DNA of 34,108 bases from Anaerolineaceae bacterium (GCA_009885445.1 VFKQ01000264.1:1-34108), one strand, 5' to 3'; shown: positions 7,470 to 16,249, numbered from the stretch's first letter. Notes: generated by a model not told the origin, from the letters alone. A program made the numbers and translations.

Positions 7470-8414
7470 ATGATCCGTGTTACAGATTTAACCAAAGACT
7501 ATGGCCCGCGCAGAGCATTGCACAGCCTGAGCTTTGAAGCCAGGCAAGGTGAGATTATCGGCTTTCTCGGCCCCAACGGCGCCGGCAAGACGACCACCAT
7601 GCGCATCCTCACCGGTTACATGCCACCCACTTCTGGCGAGGCCATTGTGGCCGGTTATAACGTGATGGAGGAATCCATTGAGGTGCGCAAACGCGTGGGC
7701 TACCTGCCCGAGACAGTTCCGCTGTACAACGAAATGGTCGTCCAGGATTTCTTGAAGTTTATGGCCGAGTTGCGCCATATCCCCAACCCTGAAGAAAGCG
7801 TGGCGGACGCACTCAACATGGTGGGCATGACTGAGCGCGCCAAGGGTTACATTGGCAATCTGTCGAAAGGCATGCGCCAGCGTATTGGTCTGGCCCAGGC
7901 GCTGATTCACCGTCCCGAAGTTTTGATTCTCGACGAACCCAGCATCGGCCTCGACCCGGGGCAGGTGGTGGAACTGCGCAAGATTATCCGCGAGATCGGC
8001 AGAGAGCGCACGGTGTTGCTTTCCACGCACATCCTTTCGGAAGCCCAGCAAATTTGTGACCGAGTCATCATCATCAACAAGGGCAAAATCGTCGTGGAGG
8101 ATACGCCCGAGAATCTGCAAGCCCGCCTCGTGGGCGGCGAGCGCGTCGTCCTGCGTGTGCGCGGTGATGCGGCGGAACTCTCAGCGAAGATAGAGCAGGT
8201 GAAGGGCGTCCAACGGCTTAAGTCGAACCCCGATGGGAGTCTCGAGTTTGAATATCTGCCCGGGCACGACGTACGTCCTGAAGTGGCCAAGATCATTACT
8301 AACGGCGGCTACGAGATGCTCGAAATGAAAACCTTGAGCCTGAGCCTTGAGGATATCTTCCTTGAATTAACCAAGGAACAAGTTGTTACGCCCAAAAAGA
8401 AAAGACGGTTGTGA
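7470..8414 (+). CDS. ABC transporter ATP-binding protein
   Basis: A 314-residue ABC ATPase of the CcmA/NatA/GldA type. Walker A GPNGAGKT is at residues 34-41, signature LSKGMRQ at 131-137, Walker B VLILDE at 151-156, and the H-loop is in LLSTHIL. The C-terminal third is a DrrA-like extension. I chose the ATG at 7470 because AAGGAG lies six bases upstream and the protein then starts with the usual MIRVTDLTKDYG. It is the first gene of a four-gene operon with a permease, a GldG-like protein and a DUF4340 protein. The cargo is unknown. In other phyla the homologous GldA-F-G set is tied to gliding or surface secretion. Confidence 0.95.
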   Translation: MIRVTDLTKDYGPRRALHSLSFEARQGEIIGFLGPNGAGKTTTMRILTGYMPPTSGEAIVAGYNVMEESIEVRKRVGYLPETVPLYNEMVVQDFLKFMAELRHIPNPEESVADALNMVGMTERAKGYIGNLSKGMRQRIGLAQALIHRPEVLILDEPSIGLDPGQVVELRKIIREIGRERTVLLSTHILSEAQQICDRVIIINKGKIVVEDTPENLQARLVGGERVVLRVRGDAAELSAKIEQVKGVQRLKSNPDGSLEFEYLPGHDVRPEVAKIITNGGYEMLEMKTLSLSLEDIFLELTKEQVVTPKKKRRL

Positions 8415-8422
8415 GGTTTCCC

Positions 8423-9178
8423 ATGAAAAATATTTGGACCATCGCAAAACGCGAATACGATAACTACTTTGCCAGCCCGCTTGCTTACGTGATCGCGGCT
8501 GGTTTGCTCTTTCTTCTCGGAGGAATCTTCCTCATCATCCTGCAAGGTTCCATCCAGCAGGCTATCTTTGGCGGCGGCACTCCCGTGGACATTGGTTTTA
8601 TAAATCAATGGTTCTACTATCTGTTGCTATGGACAGTCCCCGCGCTAACCATGCGCCTGATCTCGGACGAGAATCGCACCGGCACGCTCGAGCTTCTGCT
8701 CACGGCCCCGGTGCGCGACTTTGAATTGGTCATCGGCAAGTGGCTGGGCAGTTTCTTGTATATTCTCAGCGTGATTGGCGTCAGCTTCATCTTTGCCATC
8801 GTGGCCAACTATCTGGCCGAGCCGGGCATTGACCAGGTGAAGATGATGTCTTCGTACCTGGGTTTGATTCTGATTGCCGGCGCACTGCTGGCGTTGGGTA
8901 CGGGCATTTCTGCATTGTTCAATAATCAGATTGCGGCCTTCTTTGTCACGCTCGCGCTCTTCATTGTTCTGTGGTTGCTAATCGGAATCCCGGCCAGTTT
9001 TTTCCCCAGCAATCCGGCCATCGGTGACGTGTTCCGCTATCTTCAAATCGGCAATCATTACGAGAGCACTTTCAATGCCGGTGTGCTTTACCTTTCAGAT
9101 GTAATTTACTTTCTCAGCCTGATCGCCATTGGCCTGTTCACCGGCGTCACGGCTGTTGACTCGCGGAGATGGCGCTAA
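8423..9178 (+). CDS. ABC transporter permease (GldF-like)
   Basis: A 251-residue integral membrane protein with six hydrophobic segments, spread from residue 22 to the C-terminus, of the ABC-2 permease family. The sequence FYYLLLWTVPALTMRLISDENRTGTLELLLTAPV is the ABC-2 hallmark between TM2 and TM3. The start is ATG 8423, with GAGG seven bases upstream. A GTG at 8411 would overlap the ATPase stop but lacks a ribosome site. The gene lies nine bases after the ATPase and shares TAATG with the next gene, so the operon is translationally coupled. Confidence 0.93.
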   Translation: MKNIWTIAKREYDNYFASPLAYVIAAGLLFLLGGIFLIILQGSIQQAIFGGGTPVDIGFINQWFYYLLLWTVPALTMRLISDENRTGTLELLLTAPVRDFELVIGKWLGSFLYILSVIGVSFIFAIVANYLAEPGIDQVKMMSSYLGLILIAGALLALGTGISALFNNQIAAFFVTLALFIVLWLLIGIPASFFPSNPAIGDVFRYLQIGNHYESTFNAGVLYLSDVIYFLSLIAIGLFTGVTAVDSRRWR

Positions 9179-10788
9179 TGAATAACGGACGCAACTACAA
9201 CTACTCCTACCTCACACTGGCGCTGGCTGGAGTGGCGCTGATCGTCACCCTGCTGGCATGGTTCGCCAAACTTGCAATCGGCAATGGGTTCTTGCTCTCG
9301 TTCAACCCCGACACCGTGGACTTGACCCTGCAAATCAGCGGCATGATCACCGTAATCAGCGCCGCCGCATATGCTTTCATGGAACCAGACGCGGTGCGCG
9401 ATTTTATGGGCACGCGGCAGGCGCGTTATGGCGCTAATCTGACGGTGATGACGTTGGCCTTCGTGGGTATTATCATCTTTGCCAACAGCATCGTTTACTC
9501 AGCCGATAATCCGCTCAAGTTGGATCTGACCGAGAGCAAAGAAAACACGCTTAGCCCCGAATTGACTCGCGCACTGGATACCCTGCCCGCCAAACTCACG
9601 GCCACAGCCTTCTTTTCTTCGCAGGCCTCTGATATAGAGGCGCGTAAACTCTTACAAAGCATGAAAGCCAGCGCCGGCGGAAAATTTGACTATAGCTTTG
9701 TCAACCCAGATGCAAACCCTGTGGCGGCCAAAGCCGCCGGAGTGACGGGCGATGGCAAAATTGCCCTCGAAATGAACGGCCGCACCGAAGTAGCGGACTA
9801 CGCCGACGAAGGCGAAATTTTGCTGGCCATAGTGCGCATCCTCAACCCTGAAAATCGCACGGTGTATTTCCTCATCGGTCACGGTGAAGCAGATATTGAG
9901 GGCAACGGCGACCGCACCATGACCCGCGCCAAAGAAACTCTTGAAAGCAAAAATTACACCGTTAAGACGCTCAACTTGCTGGCCGAAAATAAAATCCCCG
10001 CCGACGCAAAAGCCATCATCATCGCCGGCCCCACCAAGCCCGTCTCGGCCAACGAAGTCAGCTTGCTGGTGAACTATGCCCTGCACGGCGGGGCGTTGAT
10101 TGTCATGGAAGACCCGACGGCCATCAATGATTTCGGCGACGCCATTGATCCCTTGGCGAATTCCTTAAGTCAAATCTGGGGCTTGCGTCTGCGCAATGAC
10201 TTTGTAGTGGATACCGCCAATACCAGCAATGTCGGCGATGTAATTGGCACAAACATGGATTTCAACCACCCGATCACACGCACCATGAACCCCACTCTGC
10301 CGCCCATCATGCACCTGGCGCGCAGTATCGAGATTCTTCCGCGCGAGGGTGTCACCCAATCGGCGCTGGTGCAAACCAGCCTCGGTTATCGCTCGTGGGG
10401 CGAAACAGATTTTACACCGCTGAAAGACCCCAGCGCCGCCCTCGCCTTTGACGAGGGGACCGACGCCGCCGGCCCCGTTGTAGTGGCCGCCGCCATCGAA
10501 AACGCCAACGGCCTCGGCCGCGTAGTCGTCATCGGCAACTCCTTCTTCGCCGACGATCAAGGCTTTGACGTGTACGGCAACGGCGACTTTTTCGTCAACA
10601 GCGTAGACTGGGCCGTGGGCCAGGAAGACACCATTGGCCTGACCCCCAAGCCTCAGATTCCGCGCACGTTAAAGTTACCCTCCGCCAACGTGCTGTTGCT
10701 CATTCAAGCCGGTCTGCTGTGCTTAATTCCCGGCCTCATTCTTGGCTTGGGCGTCTATGCCTGGGCCGTGCGCCGCAAACGAGGCTAA
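9178..10788 (+). CDS. GldG-like ABC auxiliary protein
   Basis: A 536-residue protein with three N-terminal hydrophobic segments, a large extracytoplasmic region, and one C-terminal TM followed by RRKRG. The region after the third TM (LDLTESKENTLSPELTRALDTLPAKLTATAFFS) is the conserved start of the GldG-type domain. FLIGHGEADIEG and a later VVIGNSFFADDQGF are family hallmarks. It probably supplies the periplasmic part of the ABC complex. ATG 9178 overlaps the permease stop (TAATG). ATG 9169 is in frame but its ribosome site would be one base away. The DUF4340 gene starts with no gap after this stop. Confidence 0.9.
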   Translation: MNNGRNYNYSYLTLALAGVALIVTLLAWFAKLAIGNGFLLSFNPDTVDLTLQISGMITVISAAAYAFMEPDAVRDFMGTRQARYGANLTVMTLAFVGIIIFANSIVYSADNPLKLDLTESKENTLSPELTRALDTLPAKLTATAFFSSQASDIEARKLLQSMKASAGGKFDYSFVNPDANPVAAKAAGVTGDGKIALEMNGRTEVADYADEGEILLAIVRILNPENRTVYFLIGHGEADIEGNGDRTMTRAKETLESKNYTVKTLNLLAENKIPADAKAIIIAGPTKPVSANEVSLLVNYALHGGALIVMEDPTAINDFGDAIDPLANSLSQIWGLRLRNDFVVDTANTSNVGDVIGTNMDFNHPITRTMNPTLPPIMHLARSIEILPREGVTQSALVQTSLGYRSWGETDFTPLKDPSAALAFDEGTDAAGPVVVAAAIENANGLGRVVVIGNSFFADDQGFDVYGNGDFFVNSVDWAVGQEDTIGLTPKPQIPRTLKLPSANVLLLIQAGLLCLIPGLILGLGVYAWAVRRKRG

Positions 10789-11427
10789 ATGAACACACGC
10801 CCCACGTACATTCTGCTGATCATCTTCCTCGCCCTCGTGGGCTGGTCGCTGTGGCAAAAAAATAACGCAAGCAACATTCCTGAGTCCGAAGTTCCGACCC
10901 AGGCCGCCGCGCCCACATTGGAATACCTCTTCCCCGCCGATCAAGGCATCGTCACCAGCATGCTCATCGAAAACAGTGACGGGGGATCCGTAGCCCTCGA
11001 ACGCGTGGGCGCAAGCTGGAGGTTGACCATGCCCATTTTGGGCGACGCCGATACGGGCGCGGTCGAAGCGGCGGCCAGCCAGCTGACAGCCCTGCTGGTC
11101 GAGACGCGCATCCCGGGTCTGGACCCGGCCGAAGCGGGTTTAACGTCCCCGCGCTTTTCTCTCACTATCGGCTTCAGCGACGGAAGCTTCCGCATCGCCC
11201 TGATCGGCGACGAAACGCCAACCGGCGGCGCCTATTACGTGCGTAAAGATGATGGCGGCATCGTCGTCATTAGCGCCAGCACAATTGATTTTCTGACCAG
11301 CATGATTGATAACCTACCCCTGCCGCCTACCGCAATTCCCACAGCAACACCCACCTCGGCGCCCGTTACAGAAACTCTGCAACCCCCCGCCACCCTTGAA
11401 TCGGCAACCGCAACGAAAACGCCATAA
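10789..11427 (+). CDS. DUF4340 domain protein
   Basis: A 212-residue protein with an N-terminal signal anchor (YILLIIFLALVGWSLW), then a single DUF4340 unit (EYLFPADQGIVTSMLIENSDGGSVALER..WRLTMP...AD..AVEAAASQLTALL) to about residue 175, and a Pro/Thr/Ser-rich tail. DUF4340 proteins follow GldG-like genes in many bacteria and are thought to be outer-face partners of the exporter. Many family members have repeated units, so this is a short version. It is the last gene of the ABC operon. Confidence 0.9.
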   Translation: MNTRPTYILLIIFLALVGWSLWQKNNASNIPESEVPTQAAAPTLEYLFPADQGIVTSMLIENSDGGSVALERVGASWRLTMPILGDADTGAVEAAASQLTALLVETRIPGLDPAEAGLTSPRFSLTIGFSDGSFRIALIGDETPTGGAYYVRKDDGGIVVISASTIDFLTSMIDNLPLPPTAIPTATPTSAPVTETLQPPATLESATATKTP

Positions 11428-11492
11428 AAGGGTCTTGTATTTCACAAGAAAAAAGCGTAATGTGTAATAGGCCTCTGCAATGAATTTCTTAC

Positions 11493-11542
11493 GCCACAGA
11501 GAGCACAGAGAAACACTCAAAAGACTCTGTGAACTCTGTGGC
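11493..11542. repeat. Inverted repeat, GCCACAGAG family (copy 2)
   Basis: GCCACAGAG (11493-11501) pairs with CTCTGTGGC (11534-11542), and an inner CACAGAG (11504-11510) pairs with CTCTGTG (11525-11531). This is a compact 50-bp version of the element at 7184-7269. Confidence 0.85.
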
Positions 11543-11548
11543 TGGGAT

Positions 11549-11576
11549 TTGCCCCATCGCGCAAGAAGTCTAATAA
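11549..11576 (+). promoter_or_regulatory. Possible promoter of sigA
   Basis: TTGCCC (11549-11554), a 16-bp spacer and TAATAA (11571-11576). If real, transcription starts next to the large inverted repeat at 11582-11713, which would then form most of the sigA leader. The boxes are weak. Confidence 0.3.
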
Positions 11577-11581
11577 AAAAA

Positions 11582-11713
11582 ATCTCTACCGTACAAATGT
11601 AAGTAATTCCCATCATTGCGAGGGCGCACTGGCCCGAAGCAATCTCATTGTAAATACTGGGATTGCTTCGTCGGGAGTACCCTCCTCGCAATAACAAATT
11701 TACAGTAGAGAAA
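11582..11713. repeat. MITE-like inverted repeat upstream of sigA
   Basis: The outer ends TCTCTACCGTA and TACAGTAGAGA are complementary with one mismatch. Inside, ATTGCGAGG..GAAGCAATC is mirrored by GATTGCTTC..CCTCGCAAT. The core ATTGCGAG / GAAGCAATCTC belongs to a dispersed palindromic repeat type found in several bacterial phyla. It has no coding capacity, about 130 bp length and a miniature-transposon-like layout. Confidence 0.75.
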
Positions 11714-11735
11714 TACAAAAAAACTGGATGTGTAA

Positions 11736-12947
11736 ATGGACATGGAAAAAATATTGATCGTTGACGAGGAAGAAGAATTTCCCGCGATCGCCCGACTCGT
11801 TGAGCTGGGTCGCCAGAAGTCTTATGTGACGCTGGACGACATTTTGCATTTCTTCCCCGAAGCCGAGCAGGATGTGGAGCAATTGGAGGAGGCCTTTTCG
11901 GCCTTGCTCAGCGCCGGCATCCCCTTCGTCGAAGACGCTGTCAGCGCCGAACCCACCGAAGACGAACTCGTGGCGGTGGAGGAAATTGAGGCCGAAGTTG
12001 AAGTTAACCCGGGCCTCGACGACTACCTGGCCAACATTGACACCGACGACACCATCGGCCTGTACCTCAAAGAGGTCAGCCGCGTACCCCTGCTGACCGC
12101 CCCTGAGGAAGTCACACTCGCCCAGCGCATTGAGCGCGGACGTAATTCCCGCGAAGAACTGGCTAAGGGCGCCGTCACCCCCAAGCGTCGCGGCGATTTG
12201 CGCGGCCAAATTGAAGACGGCTGGGCCGCGCGCGAACACCTCATCACGGCCAACTCACGTTTGGTGATTTCGGTGGCAAAGAAATACATGGGACGCGGTG
12301 TGCCCTTTTTGGATTTGATTCAGGAAGGCAACATCGGCCTGATTCGCGCCACCAAGAAATTTGACTATCGCCGCGGGCACAAGTTCTCCACCTACGCCAC
12401 CTGGTGGATTCGTCAGGCCGTCACGCGCGCCATCGCCGATCAGGGACGCACCATCCGCGTGCCCGTGCACATGGGCGACCAGATCAACAAACTCCTGCGC
12501 GTGCAACATCAGCTCACTCAGCGTCTGGGCCGCGAACCCTCGGTGGAAGAACTCGCTGAGGCGCTCGAGGTGCCACCGAAGAAAGTTGAAAATATGATTC
12601 AGGTGGCGCGCCGTCCGCTCTCGCTCGAGACGCCCACCGACGACGAGGAAGATTCTGTGCTCGGCGACTTCATCGAAGACGACGAGGCTCCCCCACCCGA
12701 CGAGACCGCCACTTACAACCTGCTCAAGGAACATCTTGGCGAAGTGCTCAACGGACTTCCGCCACGCGAGGTGCGCATCCTGCAATTACGCTACGGCCTG
12801 CTCGACGGACAAGCCTACACGCTGGAGGAAGTCGGTCGCAAGATGGGCGTGACGCGCGAACGCGTGCGCCAAATCGAAGCGCAGGCACTCAGTCGTCTAC
12901 GTCACCCGTCTATTCGGCGCAAGTTGCGCGATTATTTGGGCGAATAG
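11736..12947 (+). CDS. sigA: Primary RNA polymerase sigma factor
   Basis: A 403-residue sigma-70 family group 1 factor. A short region 1.1-like N-terminus (FPAIARLVELGRQKSYVTLDDIL) is followed by an acidic linker. Region 1.2 is DTIGLYLKEVSRVPLLTAPEEVTLAQRIERG. Region 2, with the -10-binding part, runs from ANSRLVISVAKKYMGRG to TIRVPVHM. Region 3 follows. Region 4 carries the helix-turn-helix VGRKMGVTRERVRQIEAQALSRLRHP. It recognises the TTGACA/TATAAT-type boxes seen elsewhere in the window. The ATG at 11736 was used; the ATG two codons later (11742) is also possible. No clear ribosome site separates them. It is monocistronic, with a strong terminator downstream. Confidence 0.95.
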   Translation: MDMEKILIVDEEEEFPAIARLVELGRQKSYVTLDDILHFFPEAEQDVEQLEEAFSALLSAGIPFVEDAVSAEPTEDELVAVEEIEAEVEVNPGLDDYLANIDTDDTIGLYLKEVSRVPLLTAPEEVTLAQRIERGRNSREELAKGAVTPKRRGDLRGQIEDGWAAREHLITANSRLVISVAKKYMGRGVPFLDLIQEGNIGLIRATKKFDYRRGHKFSTYATWWIRQAVTRAIADQGRTIRVPVHMGDQINKLLRVQHQLTQRLGREPSVEELAEALEVPPKKVENMIQVARRPLSLETPTDDEEDSVLGDFIEDDEAPPPDETATYNLLKEHLGEVLNGLPPREVRILQLRYGLLDGQAYTLEEVGRKMGVTRERVRQIEAQALSRLRHPSIRRKLRDYLGE

Positions 12948-13043
12948 ACAACACGGCAACGACAGCCTTCTGGCGCGCCCGAATATTTTTACAATGCTTG
13001 TATGGTTTTCTGGACTCCACCACCCTCATTTTGCGCCGCTGAC

Positions 13044-13078
13044 AAAAACTCCCGACAGTAACCTGTCGGGAGTTTTTT
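13044..13078. terminator. Bidirectional terminator between sigA and ctaAB
   Basis: The stem ACTCCCGACAG / CTGTCGGGAGT closes on a TAAC loop and is flanked by five A on the left and six T on the right. It works on both strands, ending sigA from the left and the oxidase assembly operon from the right. Confidence 0.92.
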
Positions 13079-13100
13079 AATTTTACGCAATTTCCAGCGC

Positions 13101-14420
13101 TCACACCATCGCGTCAATCATAAAAGCCACGAACAAAAACAATAGATACATGCTCGACCAGCGATACATTTGCCAGGCCACTTTATTGCCTTCGATTTTG
13201 AGCACGCGCCACGCGGCCCAGATCATCCACAAACCCAGCAGAATCGCCGAGACGAGGTAGATGACGCCCGAAAGTTGGAAGATGGGCAAAAGCAGGGTAA
13301 TCGCAAACAACTCCAACGTGTAGATCCAAATCTGACGGCGCGTCTCGGCCTCGCCGCGCACCACGGGGAGCATGGGCACGCCCGCGCGTGCGTAATCTTC
13401 CCGGCGGACAATCGCCAGCGCCCAGAAGTGCGGCGGCGTCCAAAAGAAGACGATGGCAAACAGCAACAGCGAGACAACGTCCACGCGGCCCGTGGCGGCG
13501 GCCCAGCCCACCATCGGCGGGATGGCCCCTGCCCCTCCGCCGATGACAATATTTTGCACAGTGAGAGTCTTCAGCCAGATGCTGTAAATCACCACGTAAT
13601 AAAAAATTCCAGCCAGTGAAAGCGCGGCGGCGGCGAAATTAACAAAACAAGCCAGCACAAAATAACTGAGCAAACATAACATCAGCGCGAAGGAAAGTCC
13701 TTCAGCGGGAAACATGCGTCCCGCCGCCAGCGGACGATTCTCGGTGCGTTGCATGTTCTTGTCTAAATTGCGATCAATGAATTGATTGAGCGCGCTCGAA
13801 CCACCGGCGGCCAGTGCACCCCCCGTCAGCGTGAAGAAGGCCAGGGGGAACGGCGGCCAGCCGCCCAGTCCGGCGAGAAGCGTGGTGATGGTTGTCGCCA
13901 AAAGCAGGAGCACGACGATCGGCTTGGTCAGCGTCAACAAGTCGCGGGCGCGGAGCCCGAATCCAACTGGCGCATAACTAATCGCTTGCGGAGCATCTGT
14001 CGCCGAAATATAAATTAGCGCGACCAGACCCGCCCACACCAAAACAGAAGTGACGCCGTGCAACACAACCAGATGCAACTGAAAGCCGCGCGCCAATTGC
14101 ACAGAGCCGATTAGCGCTTCGCCAAAATATGCAACACTGATGACTGTGACCAGCGGCAGAATGCGAATGTCGTGACGATAGTTTTTCCAGGCGCTGAAAA
14201 AAAATGCGGTCATCAACAGGCCCGCGCCAATCGCGCTCAACTGATGCGTCAGCGCAAGCCAGCCCGCAGAATTTTCTGGCGCACACAACGGCCACTGCGC
14301 GCAGGCCGATTCAATATTTTGAAGCGTGACCAACCTGCCCAAAATTGTAACTAGCAAAATTGCGCCAGCCACAATCAGGGTCAGCCGCGTAAACGCTGAG
14401 GCGAGTGAAAATTTTTTCAT
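13101..14420 (-). CDS. Half-size heme A synthase fused to heme O synthase
   Basis: A 439-residue fusion. Residues 1 to about 140 match one half of CtaA: four TM segments, a cysteine pair C40 and C46 (ACAQWPLC), and histidines H59 (ALTHQL) and H121 (VVLHGVTS). Residues from about 155 to the end are a complete CtaB (protoheme IX farnesyltransferase) with the prenyl-diphosphate motif NxxxDxxxD at N212, D216 and D220, then RTENRPLAAGRM. It would farnesylate heme b to heme o and possibly oxidise it to heme a for the oxidase encoded upstream. Canonical CtaA has eight TM segments, so the CtaA part is half-length. It overlaps SURF1 by four bases and is the last gene of the operon. Confidence 0.92.
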   Translation of the reverse strand: MKKFSLASAFTRLTLIVAGAILLVTILGRLVTLQNIESACAQWPLCAPENSAGWLALTHQLSAIGAGLLMTAFFFSAWKNYRHDIRILPLVTVISVAYFGEALIGSVQLARGFQLHLVVLHGVTSVLVWAGLVALIYISATDAPQAISYAPVGFGLRARDLLTLTKPIVVLLLLATTITTLLAGLGGWPPFPLAFFTLTGGALAAGGSSALNQFIDRNLDKNMQRTENRPLAAGRMFPAEGLSFALMLCLLSYFVLACFVNFAAAALSLAGIFYYVVIYSIWLKTLTVQNIVIGGGAGAIPPMVGWAAATGRVDVVSLLLFAIVFFWTPPHFWALAIVRREDYARAGVPMLPVVRGEAETRRQIWIYTLELFAITLLLPIFQLSGVIYLVSAILLGLWMIWAAWRVLKIEGNKVAWQMYRWSSMYLLFLFVAFMIDAMV

Positions 14421-15169
14421 ACAAACTGCTTCCTTAAATAAAATGGATAACCGAGCAACATCATCACCGCAAAGCTAAACCATTGTATCGCGTAACCCAT
14501 GTGCGGCCCTTCGCTTAATTCGATCACCGGCTGAAATGGAATCGGCGGCTCATCGTTTGCGGGCGTTGGGTCGAGTTGCAAATACAGCGGCAAAATTTTA
14601 TACGGGATTTGCGCCGCGATGCGCTCGAAGTTTATGAAGTTCCAGAAATCGAGTCTGGATTGATTCGGACTCAGCGTCGGATCGGACAGCCCGCCAAAAG
14701 TGGACTCGCTCATCCCGAGCCGCATCCATCCCCGCGCTCGAAGCGGGCCGGCCACATCGTAGCGACTCCAGCCCGAGGGCGCGTCGTTGCCCTCAGCGGG
14801 GACCCAGCCACGGTCAACGAGAACCGCCCTCCCGTGCGGCAATCGAAGCGGGGTGATGAGGTGATAGCCAAATTCGTTATTGTGAACTTGGTTGCGAATC
14901 GCAAATTGATTCGCAAAGTCGTACATCCCCTCGGCGGAGGCGCGGCGATATTCCTGGGCGGCCACATCCGCATCTGCGCTGATATTTAAATCCAATTCGG
15001 GCAGGGCGCGCATTTCGAGAACGTGCGTGTTGAATTCATGCCGTCCAGCGAGACGATCCAATTGCCAGATGCCGAGGCGCACACACACCGCCGCGCCGAC
15101 GATGACCAGCGCCGTGGTGAGAATCCAGCGCCGCGAAAACATGCGCGGAATCGTGTTGAGCAGGCTCAT
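14417..15169 (-). CDS. SURF1 family oxidase assembly protein
   Basis: A 250-residue SURF1 protein with the usual two TM segments, at about residues 14-33 and 226-244, around an extracytoplasmic domain. Family marks are LGIWQLDRLAGRHEFN near the first TM, YHLITPLRLPHGRAVLVDRGWVP in the middle, and MGYAIQWFSFAVMMLLGYPFYLR at the end. SURF1 helps insert heme a into subunit I. Its ATGA overlaps the upstream cupredoxin-like gene, and its end overlaps ctaAB, so the three are coupled. Confidence 0.93.
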   Translation of the reverse strand: MSLLNTIPRMFSRRWILTTALVIVGAAVCVRLGIWQLDRLAGRHEFNTHVLEMRALPELDLNISADADVAAQEYRRASAEGMYDFANQFAIRNQVHNNEFGYHLITPLRLPHGRAVLVDRGWVPAEGNDAPSGWSRYDVAGPLRARGWMRLGMSESTFGGLSDPTLSPNQSRLDFWNFINFERIAAQIPYKILPLYLQLDPTPANDEPPIPFQPVIELSEGPHMGYAIQWFSFAVMMLLGYPFYLRKQFV

Positions 15170-15660
15170 GTCTTTTTTTCTTTGGGTTGCAGAGGCGCGA
15201 TGAAACCATACAACGAAAATAAAATGATCATCGGCAGGGCAGAAAAAATTATGCCTTGCATGCGTGTGACGCCAGTGACAGCGGGGAGCACCGTGAGACC
15301 GAGGGAGTTATCGGCGCGAAACGAGCAGTTGTAAGAAAAGTTTTCCACCTTGTCGAGAGTCAGCGTGGCCGAGGAGCCAGCCGGAATAAAAAACGGGCCG
15401 AGCTGATGCGCGACGCTATCTTGGTTGTCTACAACGAGCATGTCGCCCAAAACAAAAGACAGGCTGGTCGGCATACTCATGTCTGCTTCGCCGTGCGCAA
15501 CACGCTCAGCAGTGCCGGGCGAAATAGTCAGGCGGACAATTTCTGGCGGACGATCTTGCGTGGTGCGCAATATCTCATACGAGATCTCGTTAATTAACAC
15601 TGCCATAACGAGGCCCGCCAAAGCAGAAAATAACAAACGCTTGAGAATAAGTTTACGCAT
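15166..15660 (-). CDS. Membrane-anchored cupredoxin-like protein
   Basis: A 164-residue protein. One TM lies at residues 7-26 and a second near the C-terminus (FSALPMIILFSLYGFIAPL), around a beta-rich domain. In that domain FVLGDMLVVDNQDSVAHQLGPFFIPAGSSATLTLDKVENFSYNCSF resembles a plastocyanin/cupredoxin fold, with a His (VAHQ) and a Cys (YNCS) in the expected ligand strands. It starts three bases after the SCO stop and overlaps SURF1, so a role in copper handling for CuA or CuB is likely. That role is inferred from fold and position. Confidence 0.7.
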   Translation of the reverse strand: MRKLILKRLLFSALAGLVMAVLINEISYEILRTTQDRPPEIVRLTISPGTAERVAHGEADMSMPTSLSFVLGDMLVVDNQDSVAHQLGPFFIPAGSSATLTLDKVENFSYNCSFRADNSLGLTVLPAVTGVTRMQGIIFSALPMIILFSLYGFIAPLQPKEKKT

Positions 15661-15663
15661 GAC

Positions 15664-16239
15664 TTATTGCTTCAACAGCAGACGCAAGTCTGCGGCCATG
15701 TCATCGGCGAACATGTCGGCTAAAAAGGTGAGCACAAAATTACCCGAGCGATCCAACACGTACATGCGATTGGCGTGCGTCTCACCACCGTCCATGACCG
15801 CCACTCCATAGTCTGACCAAACTTTGGCCAACTCTGCGGGCGTGCCGGTGAGGCCGAGAAAAGAGGTGTCGAAATGGCCGAGGAACTCCGCTAGTGAAGC
15901 GGCATCGTCGCGGGCCGGGTCGGTGCTGACGAACAAGACCTGCACGTCTGCGGACTGCTCGCCGAGGATGCCAAAGACCTGCTTCAACTGCCCCATCGCC
16001 AGCGGACATTCCTTGGGGCAATTGGTGTACCCAAAAAAGATGACCACCACTTTTCCGCGTACGTTTTCGAGCGCGAAGGGGTTTCCATTGTGATCAGTGA
16101 GATTAATCGGTTTCGGCGGCAACGGCGGAGAGATGACCGTACCGTGAAATGTTTCTTTTTTTGTTACGAAGAGCAGGCCAGCCATCAGCACAATCGCCCC
16201 GAAAATGGCCGCCAGCCTGAGAAGTTCCTTGCGTAGCAT
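15664..16239 (-). CDS. SCO1/SenC copper chaperone
   Basis: A 191-residue thioredoxin-fold protein with an N-terminal membrane anchor (residues 8-25). Copper ligands are C74 and C78 (NCPKECP) and H155 (GETHANRM). SCO proteins deliver copper to, or reduce, the CuA site of subunit II. The start is ATG 16239, with GGAGG five bases upstream. A longer reading would run back through the terminator hairpin. It begins a second set of assembly genes after the structural oxidase genes, separated from them by a terminator-like hairpin. Confidence 0.95.
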   Translation of the reverse strand: MLRKELLRLAAIFGAIVLMAGLLFVTKKETFHGTVISPPLPPKPINLTDHNGNPFALENVRGKVVVIFFGYTNCPKECPLAMGQLKQVFGILGEQSADVQVLFVSTDPARDDAASLAEFLGHFDTSFLGLTGTPAELAKVWSDYGVAVMDGGETHANRMYVLDRSGNFVLTFLADMFADDMAADLRLLLKQ

Positions 16240-16249
16240 ACATGCCTCC

